Part shown: piece after piece, positions 28,657 to 38,683 of the stretch | Numbering within the stretch: position 1 is the stretch's first letter | How the letters are laid out: each line of letters starts with the position of its first letter | Source: Woeseiaceae bacterium | Lineage (GTDB): Bacteria > Pseudomonadota > Gammaproteobacteria > Steroidobacterales > Woeseiaceae | NCBI GenBank assembly: GCA_024640315.1 | Contig: JAHEFF010000001.1 | Coordinates: 1 to 64,000, forward strand | Direction: 5' to 3' | Length of the DNA: 64,000 nt | Notes under the pieces: model-generated | What the model was told of the DNA's origin: nothing | The model's input: the letters and a program-made list of their open reading frames with translations, nothing else | The model's database searches: none | Program-made: the position numbers and the translations under genes

Positions 28657-30370
28657 CACACGATTACGGCCGATAGTTTTGCGGACCATTCCTTCCGGCA
28701 ATATGCTGAAGGACTCCGGCGATATCGATTCGGTGTTGTGCCGGATCTATGCGGCCCGCGGCATCAGGGACGTTTCTGATCTCGACTATGCATTGCGCGG
28801 CATGCTGCCGGTCGGTTCATTGTCGGGAATCGATCAGGCGGTCGAGCTGATTGTTGCGCACGCTGACAAGCGGATAACCATTGTTGGCGACTTTGACGCC
28901 GACGGCGCGACGAGCACGGCGCTCGTCATTCGTTGCCTGCGGGAATTCGGCATCGCCAATGTTGACTACATCGTTCCGAATCGTTTCAAGTTCGGCTACG
29001 GGTTGACGCCGGAGATCGTCCGGGTTGCGGCGCAGGCCTCGCCCGATCTGCTGATTACAGTAGACAACGGTGTTTCGAGTATTGACGGCGTCCGGGAAGC
29101 GCACGCTCTCGGCATGAAGGTGATTGTTACGGATCATCATCTGCCCGGCGCGGAACTCCCTGATGCAGATGCGATGGTCAATCCAAATCTTCCGGACAAT
29201 AAGTTTGAGAGCCCAAATCTCGCCGGCGTGGGCGTTGCCTTCTACCTGATGGCCGCACTTGGCCGTGAGCTGGAATCGCGCGGACAGCAGGGAGCGGCGA
29301 AGGTCCCGGCGAAATACCTCGACCTGGTCGCACTGGGTACTGTCGCCGATGTCGTGCGCCTGGATCGAAATAATCGCATCCTCGTCCGCCAGGGCATTGA
29401 TCGGATCCGGGCAGGTCACGCGGTTCCAGGTATTGCTGCTCTTTTTCGGCAAGCGGGTCGTTCGGTCAGTCGTGCAGTGAGCATTGATCTCGGGTTTGTT
29501 GTCGGGCCGAGATTGAACGCTGCGGGTCGACTGGAGGACATGGCCGTCGGCATCGAATGCCTCCTTGCCGACGACCCGTCAGTAGCGGCCCGGTTCGCCG
29601 CCATGCTGGATGAAATAAACAAAGAACGAAAATCTATCGAGGCGAAGATGCGGCAGGAAGCGTTTGCGTATGTCGATGCAATCGACGCCAATCGTTTGCC
29701 AACCTGTGTCTGTCTTTACGACAAGGGCTGGCACCAGGGAGTCGTCGGCCTGATCGCTTCGCGCGTGAGGGAGCGTTGCGACCGGCCGGTCATTGCATTC
29801 GCCAGGGAAGACGACGGCATATTGAAAGGATCGGCCAGATCGGTCCCGGGCGTGCATGTGCGCGATTTGCTCGAGGCCGTGTCATCAGCAGAACCCGGGC
29901 TTATCACACGCTTCGGCGGACATGCGATGGCCGCAGGACTAAGTCTCGAGGAAAGGAACTTTGATCGATTTTCTGCTCTGGCCAACGCCCGGCTTCGCGA
30001 GTTGTATCCGGAGGCTGACTTCAGCGGGGCGATTCTGACGGATGGTAGCCTGCCGGCTGAGTCTATGAACCTGCGGTTCGCGAAACTGCTGCGTGAAGCC
30101 GGGCCATGGGGTGCGGGGTTTCCGGAACCTGTCTTCAGCGGCGACTTCACGATTGACGATCAGCGCACTGTGGGTGAAAGCCACCTCAAGCTGCGGGTTC
30201 GGCCGGCAACGGGTGGTAACGCAGTCGAGGCGATCGCGTTCGGCCAGGCCGGGCCGGCCTACCGGGGTGTCGTGCAGCTCACGTACCGGCTTGACGTCAA
30301 TGAGTTTCGTGGCATCGAGTCTCCACAACTGATCGTCGAGCAAATCGTTAATATCAGCGGAGCGCCGTGA
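28649..30370 (+). CDS. recJ: RecJ, single-stranded-DNA-specific 5'-3' exonuclease
   Basis: RecJ degrades single-stranded DNA 5' to 3' in RecF-pathway recombination, mismatch repair and base excision repair. I chose the ATG at 28649 (573 aa), overlapping the RpfE-like gene by eight bases; the frame is open to 28592. DHH-family motifs are in order: VGDFDADGATSTA near residue 82, TVDNG, VTDHHLPGAELP near 160, LGTVADVV, GPRLNAAGRLED near 290. The DHHA1 domain with KGSARS and RFGGHAMAAGLSL near 415 and a C-terminal OB-like domain follow. Length matches E. coli (577). Confidence 0.95.
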   Translation: MSDTRLRPIVLRTIPSGNMLKDSGDIDSVLCRIYAARGIRDVSDLDYALRGMLPVGSLSGIDQAVELIVAHADKRITIVGDFDADGATSTALVIRCLREFGIANVDYIVPNRFKFGYGLTPEIVRVAAQASPDLLITVDNGVSSIDGVREAHALGMKVIVTDHHLPGAELPDADAMVNPNLPDNKFESPNLAGVGVAFYLMAALGRELESRGQQGAAKVPAKYLDLVALGTVADVVRLDRNNRILVRQGIDRIRAGHAVPGIAALFRQAGRSVSRAVSIDLGFVVGPRLNAAGRLEDMAVGIECLLADDPSVAARFAAMLDEINKERKSIEAKMRQEAFAYVDAIDANRLPTCVCLYDKGWHQGVVGLIASRVRERCDRPVIAFAREDDGILKGSARSVPGVHVRDLLEAVSSAEPGLITRFGGHAMAAGLSLEERNFDRFSALANARLRELYPEADFSGAILTDGSLPAESMNLRFAKLLREAGPWGAGFPEPVFSGDFTIDDQRTVGESHLKLRVRPATGGNAVEAIAFGQAGPAYRGVVQLTYRLDVNEFRGIESPQLIVEQIVNISGAP

Positions 30371-30409
30371 TAACATCGCGCGTCTTTTGCATAACTGACC
30401 AGCAGCACC

Positions 30410-31505
30410 ATGGAAACCAGTCAAATCAGGCAGCGCATCTCGGATCTCACGGAACGCACCAATGCGTTAAGGGGGTATCTTTGACTATGAGGGCAAGTCG
30501 GAGCGCCTGACCGAAGTTCAGCGCGAGCTTGAACAGCCTGATGTCTGGAACGAACCTGATCGTGCTCAGGCGCTGGGGCAGGAGCGGGCGCAACTCGAGA
30601 ACGTCGTCCTCGGGCTCGACAAGCTGAGTACCGGCCTCACAGATGCCGATGAACTCCTTGAACTTGCCGCCGAAGAAGACGACCAGGATACGGCTAACGG
30701 ATTAACCACTGATCTCGATGCGTATGAGCAGCAGATCGGTGTGCTCGAATTCCGCCGCATGTTTTCCGGAGATCTCGATGCCAATGATGCGTTTCTCGAT
30801 ATACAGTCGGGCGCTGGCGGGACCGAGGCGCAGGATTGGGCTGAAATGCTGCTGCGCATGTATTTACGTTGGGCCGAAACTCACGAATTCAAAACAGAAA
30901 TTATCGAGGCATCTGCAGGTGAAGTCGCGGGCCTAAAAAGTGCAACCGTAAGAATCAGTGGCGAATACGCTTACGGTTGGCTAAGGACGGAAACAGGCGT
31001 GCACCGACTGGTACGCAAGTCGCCATTCGACTCTGGTAATCGCCGGCACACCTCGTTTGCGTCGGTTTTCGTTTCACCCGAGGTCGATGATGACATCGAC
31101 ATTGAAGTGGACCCGTCAGATTTACGCATCGACGTTTACCGGGCGAGCGGGGCAGGTGGTCAGCACGTCAACCGGACCGAGTCGGCGGTACGAATCACGC
31201 ACCTGCCCACCAATCTCGTAGTGCAGTGCCAAAACGATCGCTCGCAGCACAAGAACAAAGCGACTGCAATGAAACAGCTTAAAGCAAAGCTTTATGAGCT
31301 GGAGTTGCAGACGCGCAGGGCCAAGGCGTCCGAAGTGGAAGACTCGAAAGCCGACGTGGGCTGGGGCAGCCAGATCCGCTCGTATGTGCTCGATCAGAGT
31401 CGCATCAAAGATTTGCGCACTGGCGTCGAAACCGGTAACACTCAGGCAGTGCTCGACGGATCACTGGATAATTTCATTGAGGCAAGCCTCAAACAGGGAC
31501 TTTAA
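30410..31505 (+). CDS. prfB: PrfB, peptide chain release factor 2, with programmed +1 frameshift
   Basis: RF2 terminates translation at UGA and UAA. The gene is read as 30410-30481 joined to 30483-31505, 364 aa in all. The first 24 codons ([18 protein letters not shown]...) end at CTT, then an in-frame TGA at 30482-30484, and the ribosome slips +1 to read GAC. The main frame has [15 protein letters not shown]-type residues (here [11 protein letters not shown]), [14 protein letters not shown] with the SPF stop-recognition tripeptide, and [19 protein letters not shown] with GGQ. The residue before SGAGGQ is Ala, the common and more active form, not Thr as in E. coli K-12. recJ-prfB-lysS is the standard order. 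Confidence 0.97.
30470..30485 (+). other. RF2 autoregulatory frameshift site
   Basis: The sequence AGG GGG TAT CTT TGA C reproduces the E. coli prfB site exactly: an internal Shine-Dalgarno-like AGGGGG three bases before the slippery CTT, then a TGA stop followed by C, a weak termination context. Low RF2 leads to frameshifting and full-length product, a well-established feedback loop. Confidence 0.97.
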
Positions 31506-33008
31506 GTGAGCGAAGAAGAAAAGAAGGACGAGAACGCACTGATCGCAGAGCGGCGGCGTAAACTCGACGTATTGCGCGAGGATGGCAACCCGTATCCGAA
31601 TGACTTTCGGCGCAATGCACTTGCCGAAGAGTTGCACCAGAGTTACGGCAAGCACGAAGACGAGCATCTGCGCGAGGAGGATGTGCACGCCAGCGTCTCC
31701 GGCCGCATGATGGTCAAGCGAGTCATGGGCAAGGCCAGTTTTATCAAGCTGCAGGATCGCACCGGTCAGATTCAGGTTCGTTTGGAGCGTGATCGCCTTC
31801 CCGAAGGTGTTTATCAATCATTCAAAAAATGGGATGTCGGCGATATCGTCGGCGCATCGGGCAGCCTGTTTAAAACAAGAACAGGCGAGCTGACCGTCAT
31901 GGCCGATGAGATTCGGTTGCTGACCAAATCTTTGCGCCCGCTGCCGGAAAAATTTCATGGCCTTCACGATCAGGAAACCCGGTATCGACGACGCTATGTA
32001 GACCTGATCATGAACGAGGACAGCCGGTCTGTCTTTCGCGCGCGCTCTGCAATCATTGCCTACATTCGTGCCTTTCTCGATTCGCAGGATTACCTCGAAG
32101 TCGAAACACCAATGATGCAGACGACACCTGGTGGTGCGATTGCCCGGCCTTTCAAAACACACCATAACGCCCTTGATATGGAGCTCTATTTGCGCGTTGC
32201 ACCCGAACTCAATCTGAAGCGCCTGACCGTGGGTGGATTCGAGCGCGTCTACGAGATTAATCGCAACTTTCGGAACGAGGGCGTCTCGACGCAGCATAAT
32301 CCTGAGTTCACGATGCTCGAGCTGTACCGGGCATACGCCGACTATGAAGATCTCATCGTCATGATCGAGGCGCTACTGAAGGGTATGTCGGAATCGGTCC
32401 TTGGCGATACGATTGTGACTTACCAGGAAGAGACTTACGACTTCGCGAAACCGTTTGACCGTATGACGGTCGAAGATGTTATTGAAAAATACAACCCTGA
32501 CTTCGACATGACGAAGATCCGGGACTTCGATTACCTGGTCGACTTTGCGAAGAAACTTGGTATCAAGGTCGAAAACAACTACGGTGCAGGCAAGCTGCAA
32601 ATAGAAATATTCGAAAAGACCGGCGAGGACCAGTTGCGCCAACCAACGTTTGTCACCCGTTACCCAACGGAGGTTTCACCGCTTTCAAGGAAAAACGACG
32701 CCGACCCGTTCGTGACCGACCGCTTCGAGTTGTTCATTGGCGGTCGTGAGATTGCAAATGGATTCTCCGAGCTTAACGATCCCGAGGACCAGGAAGAGCG
32801 CTTTCGGGCGCAGGCGGAAAATCGTACTGCCGGCGACGACGAGGCACTCGTCTACGATGCCGACTACATCCGCGCGCTTGAATACGGTTTGCCGCCGACC
32901 GCAGGTCTCGGCCTCGGCATCGACAGACTGGTGATGCTGTTTACTGACTCGCCATCTATTCGCGACGTGCTGCTGTTCCCGCATATGCGCCCGGAAGTTC
33001 TCGACTAG
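31506..33008 (+). CDS. lysS: LysS, lysyl-tRNA synthetase (class II)
   Basis: LysS charges tRNA-Lys. The 500-aa product starts at GTG 31506 immediately after the prfB stop. An N-terminal OB fold (about 55-155) has [26 protein letters not shown]. The class II core follows with motif 1 ([16 protein letters not shown]), motif 2 ([28 protein letters not shown]) and motif 3 ([12 protein letters not shown]). [11 protein letters not shown] is typical. Length matches E. coli (505). No class I lysyl-tRNA synthetase features are present. Confidence 0.97.
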   Translation: MSEEEKKDENALIAERRRKLDVLREDGNPYPNDFRRNALAEELHQSYGKHEDEHLREEDVHASVSGRMMVKRVMGKASFIKLQDRTGQIQVRLERDRLPEGVYQSFKKWDVGDIVGASGSLFKTRTGELTVMADEIRLLTKSLRPLPEKFHGLHDQETRYRRRYVDLIMNEDSRSVFRARSAIIAYIRAFLDSQDYLEVETPMMQTTPGGAIARPFKTHHNALDMELYLRVAPELNLKRLTVGGFERVYEINRNFRNEGVSTQHNPEFTMLELYRAYADYEDLIVMIEALLKGMSESVLGDTIVTYQEETYDFAKPFDRMTVEDVIEKYNPDFDMTKIRDFDYLVDFAKKLGIKVENNYGAGKLQIEIFEKTGEDQLRQPTFVTRYPTEVSPLSRKNDADPFVTDRFELFIGGREIANGFSELNDPEDQEERFRAQAENRTAGDDEALVYDADYIRALEYGLPPTAGLGLGIDRLVMLFTDSPSIRDVLLFPHMRPEVLD

Positions 33009-33153
33009 GATACGCATTCGAATTTGCCGATCACTGGCGAGCCGGCACGGCAGTTGCTGCGCGCGTCACTTTTTCTGCATCCAAATTCATTTTTCGAGTC
33101 ATCTGTACAGGTAATAACCGTTTTGCCGGTATCAGCCGGGCAGGGAGAGGAAG

Positions 33154-34017
33154 GTGATCCGACACTGGTTCAGAAGTCCGCTGGACAATCGCCTGCGGGC
33201 CGGTTGGCGCATACTGGCGTTAGTGATGATGCTTGCCGCACTCTCTGCGGCCGGGCAGATCGGTGTTCGCACATTGCTCGGCAGCCTCCGGGCGGGGTCC
33301 ACGCTGGTCCTGTTAATCATCGCGATAGCCGCGACCATTGCCGTTTTCGTCGCACGACGCTACCTGGACAAGAAGTCGTTTTCTTCGCTTGGCTTCGAAG
33401 ATACCTCGGTCGCCTGGAAGGACCTCTTGTTTGGCTTCCTGCTCAGCGCCGTAATGGCCGCCTGTGTATTTGCCATGATGAGGTCATTTGGCCTGGTTGG
33501 AGATGTGCGGTGGAATTGGGGCGCTGGTGGCATGACATTCGGCGCACTGCTCTTATTGTTACTACCGACGATCCTGATTGGTTACTGGGAAGAACTGGTT
33601 AACCGTGGTTACCTTTTTCAGAACATGCGAGAAGGGCTTGGCGGTCCCGTCGCAGTAGTCATTTCGTGTCTGTTATATGGGCTTTTGCATGCGGCAAATC
33701 CGAATGCAAACATACTCTCGTCGGCCATTATTGTGCTTTTCGGCGCTCTGCGCCTGTACGGCTACCTTGCGACTGGTCTGCTTTGGCTTTCCATAGGGAT
33801 GCACATCGGCTGGAATTTCTTCCAGGGACCGGTGTTCGGCTATGCCGCCAGCGGTCAGGCGGAAGTCCATACGCTAATCACCCATACACCGAATGGTCCG
33901 CAGTGGCTATCGGGCGGAGACTTCGGCCCGGAAGCCAGCCTGCTTGTTTTGCCGGTACTGCTGCTTGCAGCGATTGCGATGCGAATTTGGTCTCGATCAC
34001 AGGTAAGGAGTCATTGA
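33154..34017 (+). CDS. CPBP-family intramembrane metalloprotease (Abi/CAAX type)
   Basis: The 287-aa membrane protein starts at GTG 33154 with a strong purine-rich ribosome site (GGAGAGGAAG). About eight hydrophobic segments are visible, starting with ILALVMMLAALSAAG. The CPBP motifs are present: EE then R in YWEELVNRGYLFQ near residue 150, SCLLYGLLHAANPN near 175, and SIGMHIGWNFFQG near 215. These Glu and His residues form the putative metal site of the family, which includes Rce1. Substrates are unknown. A 145-base gap separates it from lysS; it is convergent with ygfZ across a 159-base gap that shows only a weak GAAACC/GGTTTC inverted repeat (34119-34145). Confidence 0.85.
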   Translation: MIRHWFRSPLDNRLRAGWRILALVMMLAALSAAGQIGVRTLLGSLRAGSTLVLLIIAIAATIAVFVARRYLDKKSFSSLGFEDTSVAWKDLLFGFLLSAVMAACVFAMMRSFGLVGDVRWNWGAGGMTFGALLLLLLPTILIGYWEELVNRGYLFQNMREGLGGPVAVVISCLLYGLLHAANPNANILSSAIIVLFGALRLYGYLATGLLWLSIGMHIGWNFFQGPVFGYAASGQAEVHTLITHTPNGPQWLSGGDFGPEASLLVLPVLLLAAIAMRIWSRSQVRSH

Positions 34018-34176
34018 CTTGAGACGATGACTTGGAAGCATGCATTGAGCCGATGGAACGCAGCGACCGGCGGCCTTTTTCTGACTTTCCGCCAGAGGCC
34101 CGACCTCCGCTTGTGACCGAAACCAGCCAGCGCGAATCAGGTTTCTGCGGGGCTTTTCCGGAAACGGTATGCGGAA

Positions 34177-34866
34177 CTACAACGAGTAGGGCAAGGGCTG
34201 TGGTGTGACCGTTATGTCGCCATTCGTGAGCGGGCGATCGTGCAGTTCGACCGGTGTGACGGCCAGCAGGTCACGGCCTGAGACATTCACTACCTCGCCA
34301 ACATTGCGTTCGCTGTCTGACAGCTTGTCGCCGACTGCCATTCCGTCGGCGTCGGCTGTGTATCGCATCATGCGCCGCTTGCTTTTACCAAGGTGCTCGG
34401 TTCGGGCTACCACTTCCTGACCCGTGTAGCATCCTTTGGAAAAACTAATGGCGCCGAGCTTGTCCAGATTCAGCATATGCGGCGTGAATGCCTCAGTGTT
34501 GGAGTCGTCAATAAGCGCGACGCCCGATCTGATCAGCGTCAGAGGATCGGCTTCGTCATCGCCGATGATCCCCCGCCAATCGTCGGACACTTCAAACGTG
34601 ACGTCCGCACGAAGCCGGTACATCGTCAGCCGGCGAACCAGATCGTCAGCCAGACTTTCAGGCACCAGCAATCCAATGGAATCACCCTGATCAATCAGCC
34701 GGATCGTCACGATCACCCGGCCCTTTGGATTGCACCAGGCGGCCCACAGGCGTCCCGCATCAGCAAGCAGGCTGATGTCCTGTGTCAGCTGCCCCTGCAG
34801 GAAAATCTCTCTATCCGTGCCGCTTACTGTGATCAGTTTGTACAACTCGCAACCTACCTCTGGCAT
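34177..34866 (-). CDS. ygfZ: YgfZ/GcvT-family folate-binding protein, compact form
   Basis: YgfZ is a folate-dependent protein that helps maintain certain iron-sulfur enzymes. The ATG at 34866 (minus strand) gives 229 aa starting MPEVGCELYKLITVSG. The signature KGCYTGQEVVARTEHLGKSKRR with its essential Cys lies near residue 150, preceded by LDKLGAISF. The C-terminus ends TPQPLPYSL, as in E. coli, which has 326 aa. Roughly 70 to 90 residues of the middle domain are missing. The open frame extends to 35100, but that part overlaps the divergent gene at 34876-35055 and is not conserved. The start codons of the two genes are only nine bases apart. Confidence 0.85.
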   Translation of the reverse strand: MPEVGCELYKLITVSGTDREIFLQGQLTQDISLLADAGRLWAAWCNPKGRVIVTIRLIDQGDSIGLLVPESLADDLVRRLTMYRLRADVTFEVSDDWRGIIGDDEADPLTLIRSGVALIDDSNTEAFTPHMLNLDKLGAISFSKGCYTGQEVVARTEHLGKSKRRMMRYTADADGMAVGDKLSDSERNVGEVVNVSGRDLLAVTPVELHDRPLTNGDITVTPQPLPYSL

Positions 34867-34875
34867 ACTTCGCGA

Positions 34876-35055
34876 ATGGCCGACAATACCAGCAAAGTTC
34901 AGGAATCCAAGGATTCCCCGGCCACACCGGATGATAATAGTGCGGGGCAGGATTCCGCCAGTATCGTTCGGCAAAAGGAAATTGGGGGTCGGGATGGCCC
35001 CGACCCGACCCGCTACGGGGACTGGGAGAAGAACGGACGTTGCATCGATTTCTGA
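34876..35055 (+). CDS. SDHAF4-type succinate dehydrogenase assembly factor (DUF1674)
   Basis: The 59-aa product starts at ATG 34876. Its second half, IGGRDGPDPTRYGDWEKNGRCIDF (residues 36-59), is the DUF1674 signature. The eukaryotic SDHAF4 binds flavinylated SdhA and promotes SdhA-SdhB assembly; the first half is low-complexity and polar. It sits 43 bases before sdhC, in the position expected for this role. No clear ribosome site precedes it. It is easily missed because a longer open frame in the same register begins inside ygfZ at 34393, of which only this end is real. Confidence 0.85.
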   Translation: MADNTSKVQESKDSPATPDDNSAGQDSASIVRQKEIGGRDGPDPTRYGDWEKNGRCIDF

Positions 35056-35098
35056 ACGCCGATTCACGTAGTAAACAAAACCAGGAATAAGGCAGGAC

Positions 35099-35482
35099 AT
35101 GAGTACAGAAGAGCGCCCGCTCTCACCGCACCTGACAATCTACCGTTGGCCGATCACAATGACCCTGTCCATTCTTCATCGAATGACGGGTGTCGCCCTG
35201 TCGGTCGGGCTGATTGCATTCGTAATCTGGCTCGAGGCGATCGCGTATGACGCGGTTCCGTATGATGCCGTGAGGGGTTTCATGGACAGTGTTGCCGGCC
35301 AGATATTGCTGCTCGGCTGGTGCTTCTCTTTTTTCTTCCACCTGTCAAACGGCGTGCGACATCTGATCTGGGATACCGGCAGGATGTTTGATAAAAGGCA
35401 GGCCGAAACCTCGTCCTGGTTCGTAATTGTCGCCTCGGTCGCATTGACCGCAGGTTACTGGCTTACGGTTCAGGGGGTATAG
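35099..35482 (+). CDS. sdhC: SdhC, succinate dehydrogenase cytochrome b556 subunit
   Basis: SdhC anchors complex II in the inner membrane and binds heme b and ubiquinone with SdhD. The 127-aa product has the signature RPLSPHLTIYRWPITMTLSILHRMTGV near residue 6, including the Ser and Arg near the quinone site. Three membrane segments follow, around 30-50, 65-85 and 105-125, with HLSNGVRHLIWD carrying the conserved heme-ligand-region His residues. GGCAGGA upstream serves as ribosome site. sdhD follows after two bases. Confidence 0.94.
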   Translation: MSTEERPLSPHLTIYRWPITMTLSILHRMTGVALSVGLIAFVIWLEAIAYDAVPYDAVRGFMDSVAGQILLLGWCFSFFFHLSNGVRHLIWDTGRMFDKRQAETSSWFVIVASVALTAGYWLTVQGV

Positions 35483-35484
35483 CG

Positions 35485-35871
35485 ATGTCGTTACGATCCC
35501 CCTTGTCGCGGGTGCTGGGTTCCGGTTCCGCAAAAGAAGGCACGAATCACTGGTGGATGCAGCGGGTGACTGCGATCGGCCTGCTGATTCTCGGTGCGTG
35601 GTTCCTGATATCAATCGCGCAGATGGAAAGTTACGGACACAACGACCTGGCAGCATGGGTTGGCGATCCGTTTAACGCGGTGATGCTCTTGCTGGCGAGC
35701 ATTACGCTCGCCTGGCATTCATCTCTGGGTATCCAGATTGTCATCGAAGATTACGTGCACGGCCCGGCGCTCAAAGTTGCGTCGATTATTCTTAACAAGT
35801 TTGCACATTTGTTCCTGGGCGCGGCAGCGGTGCTGGCGGTCCTGAGCGTTGCACTGGGCGGTTCCGTATGA
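35485..35871 (+). CDS. sdhD: SdhD, succinate dehydrogenase membrane anchor subunit
   Basis: The 128-aa product has three membrane segments (around 30-47, 64-80 and 100-122). [17 protein letters not shown] near residue 78 contains the heme-region His and the family motif. The N-terminus [22 protein letters not shown] is typical of the alphaproteobacterial and mitochondrial-like SdhD branch. Its stop overlaps the sdhA ATG (ATGA), so translation is likely coupled. Confidence 0.93.
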   Translation: MSLRSPLSRVLGSGSAKEGTNHWWMQRVTAIGLLILGAWFLISIAQMESYGHNDLAAWVGDPFNAVMLLLASITLAWHSSLGIQIVIEDYVHGPALKVASIILNKFAHLFLGAAAVLAVLSVALGGSV

Positions 35872-37652
35872 GCGACTACGAATTCATCGATCACAGCTAC
35901 GATGTGGTCGTAATCGGCGCTGGCGGCGCCGGTTTGCGCGCCACCTTCGGACTTGCTGAGGCCGGTTTTCGTACGGCCTGTGTCACCAAGGTTTTTCCGA
36001 CGCGAAGTCATACTGTGGCGGCACAGGGCGGTATCAGCGCCGCGCTAGGCAACATGGGTGAGGATGACTGGCGTTGGCACATGTACGACACAATCAAGGG
36101 CTCCGACTGGCTCGGTGACCAGGATGCGATCGAATACATGTGCAAAGAGGCGCCGGACGCGGTCATAGAGCTCGAACACTATGGCGTACCCTTTTCCCGC
36201 ACTGAGGACGGCCGTATTTACCAACGCCCGTTCGGTGGCATGACCACACGGTATGGCGAGGGAACAGCGCAGCGGACTTGTGCCGCGGCCGACCGAACGG
36301 GTCATGCGATGCTGCATACGCTCTACCAGCAATCGTTAAAGCATGACGCCGAATTCTTTATTGAGTATTTCGCCGTCGACCTGATTATGGAAGACGGCGC
36401 CTGTCGTGGCGTTGTCGCAATCGATCTTGCGACCGGTCGACTGCATCGGTTCCGTTCGCACCGGGTCATTCTTGCAACCGGCGGTTACGGTCGCTCGTAT
36501 TTTTCCTGCACATCTGCGCATACCTGTACTGGTGACGGGAATGCTATGGTGCTGCGCGCCGGGCTACCGCTGCAGGACATGGAGTTTGTCCAGTTTCACC
36601 CGACCGGCATATACGGCGCTGGCTGCCTGATCACAGAAGGTGTCAGGGGCGAGGGTGGCTACCTGACGAATTCCGATGGTGAGCGATTCATGGAGCGCTA
36701 TGCGCCGAATGCCAAAGACCTGGCTTCACGTGATGTCGTGAGTCGTTCGATGACCGTTGAAATTCGCGAAGGTCGGGGCGTCGGTGCGGAAAAGGATCAT
36801 ATTCACCTGCACCTCGAGCATTTGGGACCGGAAGTCATTGAAGAACGCCTGCCGGGTATCGCGGAGTCGGCGCGCATTTTTGCCGGCGTTGACGTGACAA
36901 AAGAGCCCATTCCGGTGCTACCGACGGTGCACTACAACATGGGCGGAATTCCAACAAATTACAGCGGCGAAGTCGTGACGCTCAAAGACGGTGATCCCGA
37001 GTCGGTGGTTCCCGGCCTGATGGCGGTTGGCGAAGCGGCCTGCGTTTCGGTGCATGGTGCCAATCGCCTCGGATCAAATTCATTGCTCGACCTCGTCGTA
37101 TTCGGCAGGTCTGCGGCGCATCACTGTGCCGACACGATGAAACCCGGCACGCGACATCGCAACCTGCCGACAGATGCCGGGCAGAACAGTGTTTCCCGAA
37201 TCGATAAACTGCGCAATGCAAAAGGTTCCAGGCCGACGGCCGAAATTCGGCTGGAGATGCAGCGAATCATGCAGAATCATGCGGCGGTTTTCCGGACGGG
37301 TGACTCGCTTGACGAGGGAGTGAGATTGCTCGGAGAAACCTATGCCACGTTCCCGGACGTACGCGTGTCAGATCGTTCGATGATCTGGAACACCGACCTG
37401 ATCGAAACCATGGAGCTCGAAAACCTGCTGCAGAATGCCAAGGTGACCATCGAGTCAGCAGCTAATCGGCTCGAAAGTCGTGGCGCGCACGCACGAGAAG
37501 ATTATCCGGATCGAGACGATGTCAATTGGATGAAACACTCGCTGATCTGGCTCGACGGAGAAGGTACTGTGTCGTTCGAGTACCGGCCGGTACACCGCGA
37601 AACCCTGACAGACGAAGTCGAAGCCGTACCGCCCAAAGCCCGCGTTTATTGA
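35868..37652 (+). CDS. sdhA: SdhA, succinate dehydrogenase flavoprotein subunit
   Basis: SdhA oxidises succinate to fumarate with covalently bound FAD. The 594-aa product has the dinucleotide motif [12 protein letters not shown] near residue 15 and [17 protein letters not shown] near 45 with the His that carries [26 protein letters not shown] near 245 has the active-site residues, and [31 protein letters not shown] and the C-terminal domain follow. Length matches E. coli (588). Two assembly factors for this subunit, SDHAF4-type and SdhE, flank the operon. Confidence 0.97.
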   Translation: MSDYEFIDHSYDVVVIGAGGAGLRATFGLAEAGFRTACVTKVFPTRSHTVAAQGGISAALGNMGEDDWRWHMYDTIKGSDWLGDQDAIEYMCKEAPDAVIELEHYGVPFSRTEDGRIYQRPFGGMTTRYGEGTAQRTCAAADRTGHAMLHTLYQQSLKHDAEFFIEYFAVDLIMEDGACRGVVAIDLATGRLHRFRSHRVILATGGYGRSYFSCTSAHTCTGDGNAMVLRAGLPLQDMEFVQFHPTGIYGAGCLITEGVRGEGGYLTNSDGERFMERYAPNAKDLASRDVVSRSMTVEIREGRGVGAEKDHIHLHLEHLGPEVIEERLPGIAESARIFAGVDVTKEPIPVLPTVHYNMGGIPTNYSGEVVTLKDGDPESVVPGLMAVGEAACVSVHGANRLGSNSLLDLVVFGRSAAHHCADTMKPGTRHRNLPTDAGQNSVSRIDKLRNAKGSRPTAEIRLEMQRIMQNHAAVFRTGDSLDEGVRLLGETYATFPDVRVSDRSMIWNTDLIETMELENLLQNAKVTIESAANRLESRGAHAREDYPDRDDVNWMKHSLIWLDGEGTVSFEYRPVHRETLTDEVEAVPPKARVY

Positions 37653-37664
37653 GGAGAACCCCTG

Positions 37665-38447
37665 TTGGCTGAGTTCACGCTCCCACCGAATTCGAAGATT
37701 AAGAAAGGCAGGCATTTTGCCGCTGAAAAAGGCTCAGCTAACCTGCGGCAATTTGTTGTGTATCGCTATGATCCGTCAAGCGGCGAAAACCCGCGCATGG
37801 ATACCTACGAGATCGATATGGATAGCTGCGGTCCGATGGTTCTCGACGCGTTAATCAAGATCAAGAACGAAATCGATCCAACCCTGACGTTCCGCCGTTC
37901 CTGCCGTGAAGGCATTTGCGGTTCCTGTGCAATGAATGTCGATGGACGCAATACGCTCGCCTGTACGGTGCCAGCCGACAGCATCCGGGGCGACGTCAAA
38001 ATATATCCGTTGCCGCACATGGGTATCGTGAAGGACCTCGTGCCGGACCTCACCAACTTCTATGCGCAATACGCATCGATCAAGCCGTGGTTGCAGACGC
38101 GGACACCGGCTCCACCTGATCATGAGCGTCTGCAAAGCAAGGAAGATCAGGAGAAGATCGACGATCCTGCCGCCTGCATACTTTGCGCTTGTTGTTCGAC
38201 CAGTTGCCCGAGTTACTGGTGGAACAGCGATCGTTATCTCGGACCTGCCGCACTGCTGGCCGCCTATCGCTGGCTCGTGGACAGCCGCGACGAGGCAACG
38301 GGCGAGCGCCTGGACGACCTCGAGGACCCGTTCCGGCTGTATCGATGTCATACCATCATGAATTGCACGAATACTTGCCCCAAGAATCTCAATCCGGCCA
38401 AAGCGATCGCGGAAACGAAAAAAATGCTCGCTGAAAGACGGCATTGA
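37665..38447 (+). CDS. sdhB: SdhB, succinate dehydrogenase iron-sulfur subunit
   Basis: SdhB passes electrons from FAD to quinone through three clusters. The 260-aa product starts at TTG 37665 with GAGGAG upstream. The 2Fe-2S ligands are Cys80, Cys85, Cys88 and Cys100 ([10 protein letters not shown]). The ferredoxin-type clusters use Cys171, Cys174, Cys177 and Cys181 ([12 protein letters not shown]) together with Cys228, Cys234 and Cys238 ([13 protein letters not shown]). All cluster cysteines are present. Length is like the alphaproteobacterial type, slightly longer than E. coli (238). The stop overlaps the TTG of sdhE. Confidence 0.97.
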   Translation: MAEFTLPPNSKIKKGRHFAAEKGSANLRQFVVYRYDPSSGENPRMDTYEIDMDSCGPMVLDALIKIKNEIDPTLTFRRSCREGICGSCAMNVDGRNTLACTVPADSIRGDVKIYPLPHMGIVKDLVPDLTNFYAQYASIKPWLQTRTPAPPDHERLQSKEDQEKIDDPAACILCACCSTSCPSYWWNSDRYLGPAALLAAYRWLVDSRDEATGERLDDLEDPFRLYRCHTIMNCTNTCPKNLNPAKAIAETKKMLAERRH

Positions 38448-38683
38448 GCGAGGCGCGACTCAGATGGCAGTGCAGGCGGGGAATGCGCGAGCTTGATGTC
38501 TTGCTGACGAACTATCTCGAGGAACAGTACCCGGAGTCCGCGGAGCCTGATAAGGAGGCGTTTCGCCGGGTTTTGGCGCTACCAGACCCGGATCTGATGA
38601 GTTACATGTTGGGCGGAGAGACGCCGACAGATCCGGAGATTGCCAGTGTCGTTACCCGTATTCGAGGTAAAGCTTCAAGCTGA
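38444..38683 (+). CDS. sdhE: SdhE, FAD assembly factor
   Basis: SdhE promotes covalent attachment of FAD to SdhA. The 79-aa product starts at TTG 38444, overlapping the sdhB stop (TTGA). The defining RGxxE motif is present in [18 protein letters not shown] near residue 12, followed by [16 protein letters not shown], as in E. coli SdhE (88 aa). It is inside the sdh operon, whereas in E. coli it lies elsewhere beside ygfX. It overlaps the following YgfX-like gene by 44 bases. Confidence 0.93.
   Translation: MSEARLRWQCRRGMRELDVLLTNYLEEQYPESAEPDKEAFRRVLALPDPDLMSYMLGGETPTDPEIASVVTRIRGKASS

Noticed and set aside
30741-31505. Short stand-alone release factor starting at 30741
   Set aside because: Upstream sequence continues in the same frame back to the frameshift site at 30482 and matches the RF2 N-terminal domain, so this is only the tail of prfB.
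34393-34875. Plus-strand open frame upstream of the SDHAF4-type gene
   Set aside because: It lies antisense to the well-supported ygfZ. Only the end of the frame, from 34876, shows the DUF1674 signature.
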